Of a stretch of DNA of 64,000 nucleotides, positions 26,828-35,352 are shown in pieces. How positions within the stretch are numbered: position 1 is the stretch's first letter; every line of letters starts with the position of its first letter. Both the position numbers and the translations under genes were made by a program. The stretch is from Leptospira haakeii (GTDB lineage Bacteria; Spirochaetota; Leptospiria; Leptospirales; Leptospiraceae). The notes below the pieces were generated by a model. It was not told where the DNA came from. It saw only the letters and a list, made by a program, of their open reading frames with translations, and did no database searches. Location: NCBI RefSeq assembly GCF_002812045.1, contig NZ_NPEG01000007.1:1-64000 (forward strand), given 5' to 3'.

Positions 26828-27534
26828 CTTCTTTCCGAATATTTGGTATTCCAAAATTCCATTAATGTGTTCTGAAGATTCCCGCCAGATTTATTTTTTA
26901 CGAAATTTCCCGGTGAATCATCAATTAATAAAGAACCTTCAGACATAAGCAAAAAACGATCCGCTATCTCTTCCACTTCACTTAGGATATGAGTTGAAAA
27001 AACAAGCAAAGCCCCTTCTTTCTTTTTCCTGAGTAATATTTCTTTTAAAAGATTAGAGATATAAGGATCTAAACTTGCAGTAGGCTCATCTACTATATAT
27101 ACAGGCTTACGGACCGAAAAACATTGTAGAATATTTACTTTTTGTTTTGTACCCCCGGATAAGGCCCCGAATTTTATATTTTCATAATTCTTCAAACCGA
27201 GTAACTCGAATAATTCATTAAATTCTTCCGGATCAGAAGACTCCAGTTTTTTCAAAAAATCAACAAGTTCGGACACCTTCACATTTTTAGGAAATAAAGG
27301 AGCCTGGGGCATATATCCGATCTTAAAACCAATCTGCCCTTCTTCCCTTCTCGCAAACTTTATACTACCATGACTAGGTTTCACTAAACCCACTATACTT
27401 TTGAGAACTGAACTTTTTCCGGAGCCATTCGGGCCGATCAAAGACAAAATATTTCCTTCTTTCGCATCGAAAGAAATCCCTTTAACGGCAAGAGATTTTC
27501 CATATTGAACGGTTAGATCTTGCACCTGCATCAT
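26824..27534 (-). CDS. nosF: NosF ABC transporter ATPase
   Basis: The 236-residue ATPase has Walker A GPNGSGKSS, a Q-loop (YMPQAPLF), the signature LSGGTKQK, Walker B VYIVDEPTASLD and the switch His in FSTHILSEVE. It overlaps nosD upstream and nosY downstream by 4 bp each, so synthesis of the three is coupled. NosF energises the NosFY(D) machine needed to mature the catalytic copper-sulfur site of NosZ. Confidence 0.9.
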   Translation of the reverse strand: MMQVQDLTVQYGKSLAVKGISFDAKEGNILSLIGPNGSGKSSVLKSIVGLVKPSHGSIKFARREEGQIGFKIGYMPQAPLFPKNVKVSELVDFLKKLESSDPEEFNELFELLGLKNYENIKFGALSGGTKQKVNILQCFSVRKPVYIVDEPTASLDPYISNLLKEILLRKKKEGALLVFSTHILSEVEEIADRFLLMSEGSLLIDDSPGNFVKNKSGGNLQNTLMEFWNTKYSERR

Positions 27535-28823
27535 ACACGGCTCCTCATCTTAGGTTTTGGATCTTCCAGATCAATAGGAGTAACGATCGGGAACGCCTTT
27601 TCGATTGCTTGTAAAAAGTTCACGACCGGGGAATTATAAAGAACCATTAGAAAAGGATAAACTACTACCCAATATCCGAAAAAATGAACAGGTTTATGAG
27701 GAATATCCCCAAACCTGTCCAGATCGAGATCATAACCATCGTAACTATCCCAAAAATTCTCCCTAAATGAATTCGTACTATGTTTTGTATTTGTACTAAT
27801 ATCGAATACATTCTCCTTAAATTCATTTTGCACGAACTGATTAGATTCGCTATTTCCTAATATACGGACTCCCCAACCGTTATCTTTCAGGACATTATGA
27901 GTAAAATAATTTCGACTACATCCGTCCGCAAAGATCGCCACTGTATTATGTACGAATAAGTTTTTTGTAAGAATACTTTCCGAAATTTCCTTTAACAAAA
28001 GACCGTAGGAGCTATCTCCCCAATTGTTCTCGAAGCGGTTATTTTCGATGAGTATATTTTTACTGTACATCACAGCAACTCCAGCGGAGTTATTTTCGAA
28101 TTTGTTCCCTCTAAAATCATTATCCGAAGAAAACATAAAGTGCATTCCATAGCGGATATTATCCTGTGAGAAATTATCTTCTATTTTGAGATTACTCGAA
28201 AATTCCAGATAAATCCCATCCCTATGTTTTTTTAATTCGTTCCCTTCTATCCTGACCCCTTTGGAGGACCAAAGATGAATCCCATTCCCGCCGGAAACTT
28301 CATTGACCGCATTTCCTGTGGAAATATTTCCTCTTACATTACAATCCTCTACTTCTGCCAGATAGATTGCGTAAGCATTGTCCTCGAATATATTATTCTC
28401 TATTACGCAGTACATTATTTTTTCTGCATGAACTCCGGAATACTCCGAAGTATCCGATACCCCGCTCCCTATAATGTTCAATCCGCGGATTACGACATTA
28501 TTCGATCGAATATCCAATACATGTTTTTCTTTTTTACCATCTAAGATAACGCCGTTGGAGCCTTCCAAAACTAATGGTTTCGAAATGGATATCATTCCTT
28601 CTTGGTAAATTCCTTTTCTGATCCGAATCGTATCTCCAGAACTTGCAGAATCGACTGCAGTTCGGATAGAGGAGAAATTACACTTATCCTTACACACTTC
28701 TAACTCTTTGGAAAAAATATCAAAAGGAGTTAAGCAAAAGAGGAAGGACAACATTACAATCAATCGAGAATATCTAAAACCGATCCGAGAATTTTCATGA
28801 TGCCAATCAGCGGTTTTTTTCAT
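27531..28823 (-). CDS. nosD: NosD copper-site maturation protein
   Basis: The 430-residue exported protein folds as a right-handed parallel beta-helix. It has a run of short repeats of the N-x-(I/F)-x-x-N type from about residue 90 to 340 (ENNIFEDNAYAIYL, GNELKKHRDGIYLEFSS, HNTVAIFADGCSRNYF), as in NosD and CASH-domain proteins. The signal segment is RLIVMLSFLFCLTPFDIFS. The start at 28823 has GGAG 11 bp upstream and overlaps nosL by 17 bp. A C-terminal hydrophobic segment (FFGYWVVVYPFLMVLY) may anchor it. NosD is the periplasmic partner of NosFY. Confidence 0.9.
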   Translation of the reverse strand: MKKTADWHHENSRIGFRYSRLIVMLSFLFCLTPFDIFSKELEVCKDKCNFSSIRTAVDSASSGDTIRIRKGIYQEGMISISKPLVLEGSNGVILDGKKEKHVLDIRSNNVVIRGLNIIGSGVSDTSEYSGVHAEKIMYCVIENNIFEDNAYAIYLAEVEDCNVRGNISTGNAVNEVSGGNGIHLWSSKGVRIEGNELKKHRDGIYLEFSSNLKIEDNFSQDNIRYGMHFMFSSDNDFRGNKFENNSAGVAVMYSKNILIENNRFENNWGDSSYGLLLKEISESILTKNLFVHNTVAIFADGCSRNYFTHNVLKDNGWGVRILGNSESNQFVQNEFKENVFDISTNTKHSTNSFRENFWDSYDGYDLDLDRFGDIPHKPVHFFGYWVVVYPFLMVLYNSPVVNFLQAIEKAFPIVTPIDLEDPKPKMRSRV

Positions 28824-29247
28824 TCTTGCGACTCCAGATAGAGCCTTTATGAGTATTCAAAAAATCTTTTGCTCGCTCTATAGAGGAGAATGCGGCAAGA
28901 CCTTCTCCCATGGGAGAACGTAGTTCCGAAGAACTTACGAGTACTGCTATTTCCTCGGGGATCATATGATCTGGATTTTCAAAATCAGCAAACCATACTG
29001 ACCCCGAAGAATACCTGGCGGATTTTTCAAAAGAGTGAGAACATTCTATGGAATCGAAATAGTATCTTCTTCCCTTCTCCGTTAATAACTGAGCATGGAA
29101 ACGTTTATCTACTATTGCCATGGAACAGTGAGCACAAAGTTCTCTTCCGAATTCGGGAAGGATCGGTTCTCTTTTGGAACAGAGAACTGAAACCGATACA
29201 ACCAAGAGCAAAATGATCGCCGAAAAACCGAACCTATTTCGAAACAT
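28807..29247 (-). CDS. nosL: NosL copper chaperone lipoprotein
   Basis: The 146-residue lipoprotein (lipobox VSVLC) has the NosL core ELCAHCSMAIVDKRFHAQLL and later YYFDSIECSHSFEK and WFADFENPDHMIP. NosL is an outer-leaflet Cu(I)-binding chaperone that hands copper to NosZ. AAGGG precedes the ATG. It overlaps the upstream membrane-protein gene by 14 bp and nosD by 17 bp, as expected for a tight operon. Confidence 0.9.
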   Translation of the reverse strand: MFRNRFGFSAIILLLVVSVSVLCSKREPILPEFGRELCAHCSMAIVDKRFHAQLLTEKGRRYYFDSIECSHSFEKSARYSSGSVWFADFENPDHMIPEEIAVLVSSSELRSPMGEGLAAFSSIERAKDFLNTHKGSIWSRKNEKNR

Positions 29248-29842
29248 CTACCCTTCTCCTCTCATCCAATATCACCCAAACGAGAATTCCGAGAGCTACG
29301 AATAGAATGATTCCTCCCCATGAAGGAAAACTGCAAGCGGTGATATTTAACATCTCCTTACATCCCAACAGTGGAGGCTGGTAGGCCATCCCTGGAACCA
29401 CGATCGGAGCTTCGGGATTTAGATTATGACCGTAATTATATTCCCATCTCCAGAAATCGTACATTCCCAAAATCCCTAATATTACAATATTCAGAATTCC
29501 TAAAACGATTAGATATACTTTTGGATGAAGAAACGTCACAAATGCTCCGAAGATCAAAAATCCCAAAACATAAGGCATAAATAATAATTCCGGAACAGAT
29601 TCCGAAACGATCTCATGCATTCCTATATAATGATTTAGCAAATTAATATTCTGAAGATCGTAAGTAGAAGAACCAGTAATCTTATCGATCCAGATCTTCA
29701 TCCCTAATCCTTCCGGATACTGAGGAGCTGCTAAGGATATATGCCAGATAGGTAAAAAATAAACTGATACAAACAAAAGACCGACTCCTAAAATTAGGAG
29801 CCGGTTCATTTTGGAGATCTTCTTTAAGAGAAGTTCCTGCAT
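29234..29842 (-). CDS. Membrane protein of clade II nos clusters
   Basis: The 202-residue protein has about five hydrophobic segments. An extracytoplasmic loop contains IWHISLAAPQYPEGL and INLLNHYIGMHE, and the C-terminal part has PPLLGCKEMLNITACSFPSWGG. I recall this arrangement from the unnamed membrane protein that accompanies nosZ in clade II clusters of Bacteroidota and other phyla. It is thought to help electron transfer or assembly, but its function is not established. GAGGGATCTT precedes the ATG; it lies 12 bp after nosZ. Confidence 0.75.
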   Translation of the reverse strand: MQELLLKKISKMNRLLILGVGLLFVSVYFLPIWHISLAAPQYPEGLGMKIWIDKITGSSTYDLQNINLLNHYIGMHEIVSESVPELLFMPYVLGFLIFGAFVTFLHPKVYLIVLGILNIVILGILGMYDFWRWEYNYGHNLNPEAPIVVPGMAYQPPLLGCKEMLNITACSFPSWGGIILFVALGILVWVILDERRRVDVSK

Positions 29843-29854
29843 AAGATCCCTCGA

Positions 29855-31777
29855 TTAAGGAAGCACCCTTATGTACTGCTGCATTTCTTGGTGAAGAGCC
29901 GAACAGAAATCCGTGCAGTAGAACGGATATATTCCAGGCTTAGGTGCTTTCCATTTGAAGGTCCTGGTCTGTCCCGGCATGATCAGAAGGTTAGGCATTT
30001 CTGGCGCCCCACCCACTGCAAAACCGTGTGGAATATCAAAGTCTTGTTCTAAGTTAGTCACATGGAAGAAGACAGTATCTCCACTTTTCACCTCGATAGT
30101 GTCCGGTTTAAAGTGAGAACGTATCTGCGTCATATAAACGCGGACAGTATTTCCTTCACGAACAACTCTCGCATCCTTCTCATTCTTGATCGCATATGGA
30201 TGTTTATTTTCTTCTAATGGATAAATTTTCGCTGCCTTATCCATAAGAAGTTTTGCAGGGATCATCTGAGAATAATGAGGCTCTCCTACCGTAGGGAAGT
30301 CGGAGAGAAGTTCCGCCTTACCTCCGGAAATATCATAGAGCTGAGCACTCTGAGGTAATTCCATACCTACAGGAAGATATCTATCCTTAGTGATCTTATT
30401 CAACGCGATCAGATATTTTCCGTAAGGATCTTTGGAACTTCCACCTACGATAGAGAGGTGACCAACGCTATAATAAGCAGGAAGATGTTGCTCCACTTCC
30501 CAGGTTCCCAATTCCCATTTTACAACTTCCGAACTTACGAAACAAGAAGTGTAAGCATATCCCTTGCCATCAAACTCTGTATGCAAAGGACCTAAACAAG
30601 GTTTCTTAACTTCTCCAGCAAGAGTGGATTCGTATTTTAAGATCGGAATATCCATGATCATTCCGGATCTATGTTCAGGTTTGTCTTTCACATCCATAAG
30701 TTTAGAGAAGGAGTGAACCGGGATAACCGTAGCGAGTTTTCCTCCACCCACTATATATTCTCCGGTGGGATCCACGTCTGTTCCATGAGGACTCTTAGGA
30801 GTAGGCATATAGTACATGATTCCCGGGCAGTCCTTAGGTTGGAGCATTTTCACCCCGCTCAATTTTTCAGAAATTGTCGGTTGGTTCTCCGGTAGATAGT
30901 TTCTATAATATTCTCCACCGAAGTTAGATGCTTTTCCTTGGTCCAGACATTGTTTAGCACGAACCCAATTGAATGCTAAGATATAGTCCTTATCATTCTT
31001 GGAAGCTCCAACTTCTATCATCTTATAAGCTTGTTCAGAATTATAAGATGTGAAGAAGCACCAATCGTGTGATTTTCCTTTTCCACAATGTGATAGATCG
31101 TAATCGAAACCAGGAACAAGGATCTGGAGTTCCAAAGAAAGTCTTCCCGATTTAGGATCTACCTTCACCATCGTAACTGTTCCCTTAAAATCTCCTTTAG
31201 AGAAATTTTCTATAGGAACACTTGCTTGAGGTATTGGAACGGAGAACCTAGTAGCTGCCATCAGATACTCAGTGTTTTCCGTAGCAAAAGGAGAAGCATG
31301 GTTACCCGCACTATTCGGGATCTCGATGATCTCTTTGGTTTCGAAAGATTTCAAATCGATCCGAGCAAGTCTAGGCGTATTGTTTGCATTCAAGAACAAC
31401 CAACGACCATCTTGTTTTCCATCAGTCATGGAGGCTTCTATATGGTGACTGTCATCCCAAGGAACATATCCATGAGTAGTCCTAAGCATGTTCTTAGTTT
31501 CCTCATCGTACCCATATCCGTTCTCTGGAAAAACGGAGAAGACCGGAATGATCTTGAATAAACGTGTAGAAGGAATTCCGTAGACCGACATTTGGCCGCT
31601 GAACCCTCCGGAAAGGAAGGCGTAAACTTCGTCCTTTTCTCCCGGCGCAACATACACTCTCTTCGCTGCATCGGAAGCGAGAGCAGCAGTTGCAGCCCCA
31701 CCCTTACATCCGTACCCTAAACCGATTAGGATAATCAGTCCAATAGGCACAAGATTCCTGAACTTGTGTATTTTCAT
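29855..31777 (-). CDS. nosZ: Nitrous-oxide reductase, clade II (Sec-dependent)
   Basis: The 640-residue protein reduces N2O to N2 in the periplasm. The signal is Sec- or lipoprotein-like (LIILIGLGYGC) with no twin-arginine motif, the mark of clade II. The seven-bladed propeller holds the CuZ histidines, visible as DDSHH, LSHCG, KSPHGTD, GPLHTE, SVGHLS and EPHYS. The C-terminal cupredoxin domain holds CuA: the His in DIPHGF, then Cys621, Cys625, His629 and Met632 in FYCTDFCSALHQEM. All key ligands seem present, so the enzyme should be active. GGGAGG precedes the ATG. It lies between the nosC-like cytochrome and the nos accessory genes. Confidence 0.95.
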   Translation of the reverse strand: MKIHKFRNLVPIGLIILIGLGYGCKGGAATAALASDAAKRVYVAPGEKDEVYAFLSGGFSGQMSVYGIPSTRLFKIIPVFSVFPENGYGYDEETKNMLRTTHGYVPWDDSHHIEASMTDGKQDGRWLFLNANNTPRLARIDLKSFETKEIIEIPNSAGNHASPFATENTEYLMAATRFSVPIPQASVPIENFSKGDFKGTVTMVKVDPKSGRLSLELQILVPGFDYDLSHCGKGKSHDWCFFTSYNSEQAYKMIEVGASKNDKDYILAFNWVRAKQCLDQGKASNFGGEYYRNYLPENQPTISEKLSGVKMLQPKDCPGIMYYMPTPKSPHGTDVDPTGEYIVGGGKLATVIPVHSFSKLMDVKDKPEHRSGMIMDIPILKYESTLAGEVKKPCLGPLHTEFDGKGYAYTSCFVSSEVVKWELGTWEVEQHLPAYYSVGHLSIVGGSSKDPYGKYLIALNKITKDRYLPVGMELPQSAQLYDISGGKAELLSDFPTVGEPHYSQMIPAKLLMDKAAKIYPLEENKHPYAIKNEKDARVVREGNTVRVYMTQIRSHFKPDTIEVKSGDTVFFHVTNLEQDFDIPHGFAVGGAPEMPNLLIMPGQTRTFKWKAPKPGIYPFYCTDFCSALHQEMQQYIRVLP

Positions 31778-31789
31778 TTTGTTCCTCCC

Positions 31790-32236
31790 TTATTTCTTAT
31801 CCATTTTTCTAAGATATTCCAAGATCTCTCTGGCCTCAGATTCTTGTACGTTTTGGAAAGTCATCTGAGTTAGATGTTCTGCAAGAAGTTCCTGAGCGAT
31901 CGGATCCTTCTGAGTCATCTCTATAGGATTCAAGATCATATTCATGATCCACTCTGGAGTTCTTCTTTCAGTTACTCCCTTTAGCGCGGGCCCCACGACC
32001 TTCTCTTCGAATTTATGACAGGCACTACATTTTGTTTCGAAGTTCTGTTTCCCTTTTTGAGCCATCCCTTCATCCAATGTGCCTAACGTAACAGAAGTGA
32101 CCGGCCCTATCCCTTTACTACCGACAGAACTCTCGGCTTCTGCCGGTTTTTCTTTCCCGCAAAAAGAGAAAGCGACTAAACCTAACAGTACCGGAGTGAT
32201 CTTACCGAATTTTATGATATTCTTAATTATCTTCAT
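31790..32236 (-). CDS. Monohaem cytochrome c lipoprotein (nosC-like)
   Basis: I choose the ATG at 32236 over the GTG at 32242; it gives 148 residues. A lipoprotein signal (VAFSFC) is followed by a flexible linker and a class I cytochrome c domain. That domain has CSACH near residue 73, then VGPALKGV and a Met-rich C-terminal part (EHLTQMTFQNV) that may supply the axial Met. It is first in the nos operon, 12 bp before nosZ, and is the likely electron donor. Its promoter region contains the Crp/Fnr box at 32328-32341. Confidence 0.85.
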   Translation of the reverse strand: MKIIKNIIKFGKITPVLLGLVAFSFCGKEKPAEAESSVGSKGIGPVTSVTLGTLDEGMAQKGKQNFETKCSACHKFEEKVVGPALKGVTERRTPEWIMNMILNPIEMTQKDPIAQELLAEHLTQMTFQNVQESEAREILEYLRKMDKK

Positions 32237-32327
32237 AAACACCCGAGAGTCCGGATCTTTAGTTTTCTGTGATCAGATCCTATAACCGGACTTCAACTAA
32301 TCTAACTACGTTCGGAGCAGAAGCTCC

Positions 32328-32341
32328 TTGACCCGGGTCAA
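32328..32341. promoter_or_regulatory. Shared Crp/Fnr-type box between nos operon and regulator
   Basis: TTGACCCGGGTCAA is a perfect 14-bp palindrome in the divergent gap. On the plus strand, GATAAT (32363-32368) lies 31 bp from its centre, before the regulator gene. On the minus strand, a weaker TAGATT (32304-32299) lies 33 bp from the centre, before the nos operon. One box could therefore activate both directions. Confidence 0.7.
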
Positions 32342-32450
32342 TCTACTTGAAAAGCCACAGATGATAATTGTCATACGGTCTAAAGAATGACCGAGTCGTT
32401 TTCAGATCGTCAAAACATATAGAAAAGAATCGAATGATAATGAGAAATAT

Positions 32451-33074
32451 ATGGGACTGATGATCTTCGATGAAATATCTAAAGAAGAGATGTTATCTAT
32501 CTTTTCAGGTGGAAGGAAACGGATCCTAAAAAAAGACGAATTCCTATTTCATCAAGGTGATGAGACAGACTGCTTACATCTTCTTACAGAAGGCAAATTG
32601 CAGATATTCAAATATGATTCCAGTTCTAACGAGGTTACTTTAAATTTTTTCAATCCTGTTTCCTTGATCGCGGAGCTCGCACTTATAAACGGGATCCCTT
32701 TTCCTGCCTCGGGTAGATTTGTAACAGATGGAGCGGTTCTATCTCTTCCTTTTAAAGAGTTACGTGAAAGGATAAAAACGGATATCTCTTTAAATCATCT
32801 TTTGATCCAATCTTTGTTCGGTAAGATCCAGGCCTTAAATCTTTCGATTAATCGTGGAATGACCATGGATTCCTTACAAAGAGTCGCTCATTTTCTATAT
32901 TATTTTCCTGAGAGCCAGGCAACACTTGCTCATTCTCAGATCGCTTCTATGCTCGCCCTAAGACCTGAAACTTTTTCAAGAACACTCAAACAACTTAAAG
33001 ATAAAGGAATTATAAACCCGGAAAGAGGCTTGATAGAAGTTTTAAAAAAAGAAGAATTAAAAAATTACTTCTAA
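32451..33074 (+). CDS. Crp/Fnr family regulator (DNR/NnrR-like), likely nos regulator
   Basis: The 207-residue protein has a cyclic-nucleotide-type sensor barrel (about 20-115; FLFHQGDETDCLHLLTEGKLQIF) and a C-terminal winged helix (QATLAHSQIASMLALRPETFSRTLKQL). The recognition helix has E-x-x-S-R, the residues that read TTGA half-sites in Fnr. There is only one Cys, so no Fe-S cluster. This points to a nitric-oxide/haem or redox sensor of the DNR/NnrR kind rather than true Fnr. It is divergent from the nos operon and has a matching box in its own promoter, so it is probably autoregulated. Confidence 0.85.
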   Translation: MGLMIFDEISKEEMLSIFSGGRKRILKKDEFLFHQGDETDCLHLLTEGKLQIFKYDSSSNEVTLNFFNPVSLIAELALINGIPFPASGRFVTDGAVLSLPFKELRERIKTDISLNHLLIQSLFGKIQALNLSINRGMTMDSLQRVAHFLYYFPESQATLAHSQIASMLALRPETFSRTLKQLKDKGIINPERGLIEVLKKEELKNYF

Positions 33075-33097
33075 TATCTATTAGGGTAGAAGGTCCT

Positions 33098-33589
33098 CTA
33101 AAACGTAAAACCTCTCGAATACGCAAGCCCCAACACTGCAATCAACAAAGAGATCAGAAGATTGATCCTTCCGAAAATGGATGCATATTTTCTGCTACGG
33201 CTATCTGACCTAATTCCGTTCTGCATATCCTTGAATGCTGTTGGACCGATCAAAAAATCATGAAGAACGGAGCTCAAGAGGAGAAGAAGGAATAAGATCA
33301 TCTTAGCAAGGAAGATTGCTCCATGAGGAGATATCCAATACGAGACCTGGGAATAAACCTCAAAATATCCCTTCAGATAGGCAATACTGATGCCCGAGCA
33401 CAATAAAATTACAAATACATAATACGAAAGTTTCCTGAACTGTAACGCGATCTTAAGCAATAAAAGGGTTTTCACATCCGAAAGCTCTTTATCCTTATAT
33501 ACCGGGCGAAAGATCAGTACAAAGAAGAGCATTCCACCTACCCAAAAGGCAGCCGCGAAAAAGTGAAATAATAGAGCTACAAAATACAT
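33098..33589 (-). CDS. CopD-like four-helix membrane protein
   Basis: The 163-residue protein has four transmembrane helices: about 1-25 with FHFFAAAFWVGGMLFFVLIF, 50-70, 85-112 and 140-162. The pattern HFFAAAFWVGGMLF and the His in LHDFLIG resemble CopD/DUF4149-type proteins that may bind haem or copper. It is the third gene of a run with the TPP-dependent enzyme (12 bp upstream) and the FAD dehydrogenase, probably led by the Crp/Fnr box at 37022. Function is not established. Confidence 0.6.
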   Translation of the reverse strand: MYFVALLFHFFAAAFWVGGMLFFVLIFRPVYKDKELSDVKTLLLLKIALQFRKLSYYVFVILLCSGISIAYLKGYFEVYSQVSYWISPHGAIFLAKMILFLLLLLSSVLHDFLIGPTAFKDMQNGIRSDSRSRKYASIFGRINLLISLLIAVLGLAYSRGFTF

Positions 33590-33601
33590 GGGAAGAAATC
33601 T

Positions 33602-35335
33602 TTAGCCCGTCAATTTTCTCCAAAGAGCACGACCAATAAATCTGAATTTCTCTCCCAAAGGAAATCTTCCCAAATTTGCTTGGACCACTCCTTTAGTGAA
33701 TCTAGTCGCCTTAGAATAGTCTATCTTTATATCCACAATAACAGGTCTTCCTTCGTCTGAGATACGGAATGCCTGTTTTAATATAGACTCTATGTTCTCA
33801 TTAGACTCAAGAGAAAGATATGCGGCTCCTGTTCCTCGAGCTATTCCTTCTAATTGTAACTCACCTAATATGGTGCAAGTTTTGCGAGAATAAGGAATCT
33901 GCTGTCCTTGGGAAATCTGGCTTAGTTCTCCATCGTAAAATACACAAATTACTACACCTACGGCATTTGTACTAGCAGTGAGTAATTCTAACCCAGTCAT
34001 TAAAAATGCACCGTCACCCACTATACCGACAACATTCCGATCTGGGTTTGCAATTTTAGCTCCTATAGAAGCAGGTACACAATACCCCATAGAATTAAAA
34101 TCACTAGGAGAGATAAATGTTTTTGAGCGAATTGCCGGGAACAGTTCGGCAGCTAAAAAAGTGTGATTCCCGTCGTCCACGACCAGAATATCATCTTCTT
34201 TCATTTGTTTTCGCAATTCACGAAAGAAGATAGAAGGATTCACTTTATCCGGAACGGAATGTTTTTCCCATTCTGTTTCGTATTCTTTTTTCTTTTTCAG
34301 AATTAGGTCCTTCATTTTTTCGGATCCTTTTTTCTGAACTCCTTCTTTTTTAAATTTCTCTAATATTGCTCCTAATATATGTTTGGCGTCCCCTTCCAAT
34401 TCAAATTTTGCAGGATAGTTTTTGGAGAATACGTCCGGATTCACATCTATATGGATCAAATTTTCAGGGACCTTCATACTGAAACTTCCGGTAGGGATTT
34501 CCGAAAATCTTGTTCCGATTGCTAAGAGGCAATCGCAATTTTCGAATGCAGCTTCTCCTGCCGGAACTGAATATGGACCAAATCCCATCCCAGTATGAAG
34601 AGGATGATTACCTGGAAATACACTTAATCCCTGCAAGGTAGTTGCAACCGGAGCACCTATAAGTTCTGCAAGTTCTATCAATTCCTTAGTTGCTTCTCTT
34701 GCTCCCCAACCTGCAAAAATCCCCGGATGTGAGGAGTTCTTTAAAAGATCATAAGCATTTTCCAATGCTGCCTCATTGATCTTCCATACATTCCTCTCAG
34801 GCGCAAATGTTGGAATATAGGAAACCTTTCCCGAAAACAATTGAATGTTTACCGGAATTTCTATAAAAACCGGTCCAGCCTCGTCTTCTGTCGCTACCTC
34901 ATAAGCTTCAAATATGATCGGGATAATGTCGTCATGTGTTTCCACTCGGAAAAATTTTTTCGTAATCCCTTTCAGAAAACCTGACTGATCCATTTGATGT
35001 AATTGGAATTTTCTTCCGGTATCCGTTCTTACTCCACCAGAAATGATCAGCATTGGAATTCCATCCAAGTATGCTTCTCCAATCCCACTTAATGCATGAG
35101 TCGCACCGGCTGCAGGAACGATCACAAGAGTACCAATAGATTCAGAAGTTCTACTGATTGCATCCGCCATAAACGCTCCCCCGCATTCGTGGGTTACTAG
35201 ATAAGGAGTGATACTCTTAGATATATTCAATTCGTCGTATAATTCTGTATTATGAACTCCAGGTATTCCGAAAGTGAATTTCACTCCGATTTGCTCCAAG
35301 GCATATACGATCAACTCTGCTCCGGTCTTTTTCAT
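33602..35335 (-). CDS. Thiamine-diphosphate-dependent enzyme (acetolactate synthase-like)
   Basis: The ATG at 35335 (MKKTGAELIV) gives 577 residues with the standard three-domain layout. An N-terminal Pyr domain carries the catalytic Glu in VTHECGGAFMADA; a central domain and a C-terminal PP domain follow (GDGAFLMTGLELLTA). The second half of the ThDP motif reads FYDGELSQ. Most enzymes have Asn where this one has Tyr, which is a Mg2+ ligand, so binding may differ. Likely reactions are 2-oxoacid decarboxylation or carboligation; the substrate is unknown. It lies 17 bp after a KstD-like FAD dehydrogenase and before a CopD-like gene, in one apparent operon. Confidence 0.8.
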   Translation of the reverse strand: MKKTGAELIVYALEQIGVKFTFGIPGVHNTELYDELNISKSITPYLVTHECGGAFMADAISRTSESIGTLVIVPAAGATHALSGIGEAYLDGIPMLIISGGVRTDTGRKFQLHQMDQSGFLKGITKKFFRVETHDDIIPIIFEAYEVATEDEAGPVFIEIPVNIQLFSGKVSYIPTFAPERNVWKINEAALENAYDLLKNSSHPGIFAGWGAREATKELIELAELIGAPVATTLQGLSVFPGNHPLHTGMGFGPYSVPAGEAAFENCDCLLAIGTRFSEIPTGSFSMKVPENLIHIDVNPDVFSKNYPAKFELEGDAKHILGAILEKFKKEGVQKKGSEKMKDLILKKKKEYETEWEKHSVPDKVNPSIFFRELRKQMKEDDILVVDDGNHTFLAAELFPAIRSKTFISPSDFNSMGYCVPASIGAKIANPDRNVVGIVGDGAFLMTGLELLTASTNAVGVVICVFYDGELSQISQGQQIPYSRKTCTILGELQLEGIARGTGAAYLSLESNENIESILKQAFRISDEGRPVIVDIKIDYSKATRFTKGVVQANLGRFPLGEKFRFIGRALWRKLTG

Positions 35336-35352
35336 GATGATTCCTAAGTAAT

